Of a stretch of DNA of 6,516 nucleotides, positions 6,201 through 6,516 are shown piece by piece. Positions within the stretch are counted from its first letter, which is position 1, and each line of letters opens with the position of its first letter. Source of the DNA: Methanobacteriota archaeon (GTDB taxonomy: Archaea; Thermoplasmatota; Thermoplasmata; Methanomassiliicoccales; Methanomethylophilaceae); assembly GCA_029574055.1 (NCBI GenBank), contig JAKQBQ010000107.1:1-6516 (forward strand), given 5' to 3'. A model generated the notes under the pieces. The model saw only the letters and a program-made list of their open reading frames with translations. It was not told the origin of the DNA and did no database searches. Position numbers and translations under genes: made by a program.

Positions 6201-6295
6201 TTTGTCTTCTCATAAGCCTTGGTGGATTCCCAGAAAGCCTGGATCTCCTTTTCAATAACCGGTGCATCATAATTCGCACGGACCTGCTTTATCAT
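3275..6295 (-). CDS. ileS: Isoleucyl-tRNA synthetase with one in-frame UAG codon
   Basis: Class I aminoacyl-tRNA synthetase that charges tRNA-Ile in the cytoplasm. Reading from ATG 6295 to TAA 3275-3277 gives 1006 positions, near the usual length of archaeal IleRS. Features in order: GPPYTTGSIHLGT (46-58) with the HIGH-type signature HLGT; WCPRC (181-185); the editing (CP1) domain with TTTPWTLPSN (244-253) and HTAPGFGPDD (349-358); CWRC (421-424); possible zinc site C493/C495 plus C531/C534; DVWFDSG near 546-552; KMSKS (620-624); then the helical anticodon-binding region and C-terminal domain. The only interruption is TAG at codon 307 (5377-5375); both sides are in the same frame with no other lesion, and the protein resumes at once with LESIEYIPPFD, an expected IleRS segment. 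ATG 6295 is preferred over an upstream TTG (6343) because AGAGGA ends seven bases before it. Depending on decoding, this is a pyrrolysine-containing IleRS, a broken gene, or a sequencing error. Confidence 0.93.
5375..5377 (-). other. In-frame TAG codon 307 of ileS, candidate pyrrolysine codon
   Basis: The minus strand reads GGG ACA TAG CTC GAA-like context: the codons before give LIKAPGT and the codons after give LESIEYIPPFD, in the same frame. The position lies in the CP1 editing domain, about 40 residues before HTAPG, at a site that in IleRS families is usually a variable polar residue (GxxLxxIxY-type segment). Methanomassiliicoccales carry the pylTSBCD system and insert pyrrolysine at UAG in methylamine methyltransferases. 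Insertion here is inference: no pyl genes lie in this window and no recognisable downstream element was found. Confidence 0.6.
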
Positions 6296-6301
6296 CGCTA
6301 A

Positions 6302-6307
6302 TCCTCT
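6302..6307 (-). promoter_or_regulatory. Ribosome binding site of ileS
   Basis: On the minus strand AGAGGA (containing GAGG) ends seven bases (ATTAGCG region) before the ATG at 6295. This fixes the ileS start at that ATG rather than at the TTG at 6343, which has no such element. Unlike the plus-strand genes at 1136 and 1307, ileS therefore appears to have a leadered transcript. Confidence 0.65.
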
Positions 6308-6354
6308 TTTGCCCGGTATATCTTGCCAGGCGGTATAGGACAATCGGCATTTCG

Positions 6355-6363
6355 ATTAAATAG
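6355..6363 (-). promoter_or_regulatory. TATA-like box of ileS
   Basis: The minus strand reads CTATTTAAT, flanked by GCGTAA upstream. With archaeal spacing, transcription would begin near 6333 and give a leader of roughly 38 nt carrying the AGAGGA site. Assignment rests on sequence and spacing only. Confidence 0.4.
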
Positions 6364-6477
6364 TTACGCTTTTTCTGAACTGTGTTCGGTAATTTTTTGA
6401 AGGAAAATTGAGACATTTTTCGGTATTCCTTTTCGATCGGCGGGGACCTTTCTTTCGGGATTGCCGCAAACTTTTTG

Positions 6478-6497
6478 TTTTAATAATATATATTAAA
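6478..6497 (+). promoter_or_regulatory. AT-rich TATA-like element of a probable gene beyond the window
   Basis: A 20-bp run made only of A and T contains ATATATATTA-type sequence (core about 6484-6495). On the plus strand it would set a transcription start near 6512-6518, at the right edge of the window. It overlaps the left arm of the palindrome at 6492-6515. It could also serve the minus strand, but ileS has a closer box. Confidence 0.4.
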
Positions 6498-6515
6498 CCA
6501 CTAAAGTGGTTTAAT
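6492..6515. promoter_or_regulatory. Perfect 24-bp palindrome, candidate operator
   Basis: ATTAAACCACT (6492-6502) and AGTGGTTTAAT (6505-6515) are exact reverse complements with AA between them. It lies immediately after the AT-rich TATA-like element, where a repressor would block RNA polymerase recruitment at a plus-strand promoter. The alternative is a transcription terminator hairpin, but no T-run follows on the minus strand and the window ends on the plus strand. Confidence 0.5.
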
Positions 6516-6516
6516 T

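Noticed and set aside
6296..6343. TTG start of ileS 16 codons upstream
   Set aside because: The extra residues are not IleRS-like, and the AGAGGA site points to ATG 6295.

Overview
This window looks like archaeal chromosomal DNA, most likely from a methanogen of the order Methanomassiliicoccales (Thermoplasmatota) or a close relative. Three things point that way. There is an adjacent pair of aconitase-X genes of the type that dehydrates phosphomevalonate in the archaeal mevalonate pathway. The isoleucyl-tRNA synthetase is of archaeal type. Several genes have AT-rich TATA-like boxes about 30 nt upstream and no Shine-Dalgarno sequence, as expected for short-leader or leaderless archaeal transcripts. 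The order-level assignment is inference. It is strengthened by an in-frame UAG codon in ileS together with no UAG stop in any of the seven genes, which would fit a pyrrolysine-using archaeon.

Layout: positions 1-112 hold the 3' end of a plus-strand gene of unknown function. It converges on a small XRE-family DNA-binding protein gene (135-359, minus). Positions 360-845 contain no convincing gene but do contain tandem, direct and inverted repeats, a strong hairpin and a 12-bp palindrome. Next come three plus-strand units: a 73-residue two-helix membrane protein (846-1067), a 46-residue cysteine/histidine-rich protein (1136-1276) and the phosphomevalonate dehydratase large subunit (1307-2482). 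The large subunit overlaps the next gene by ATGA. That gene (2479-3258) encodes the small 'swivel' subunit fused to a C-terminal Nudix domain. A 16-nt gap with a short hairpin separates it from the convergent ileS gene (6295-3275, minus), which fills the rest of the window. The last 220 bases are the ileS upstream region. They end in a very AT-rich box and a perfect 24-bp palindrome that probably control a gene lying beyond the window.

How the genes fit together: the two aconitase-X subunits should form one enzyme converting (R)-5-phosphomevalonate to trans-anhydromevalonate 5-phosphate, a step toward isopentenyl phosphate and archaeal membrane lipids. The Nudix fusion suggests an additional pyrophosphatase-type activity coupled to that enzyme. 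IleRS is a housekeeping enzyme. Its reading frame is intact from ATG to TAA except for one TAG at codon 307 in the editing domain. The two strongest points of interest are this recoding candidate and the dehydratase-Nudix fusion.
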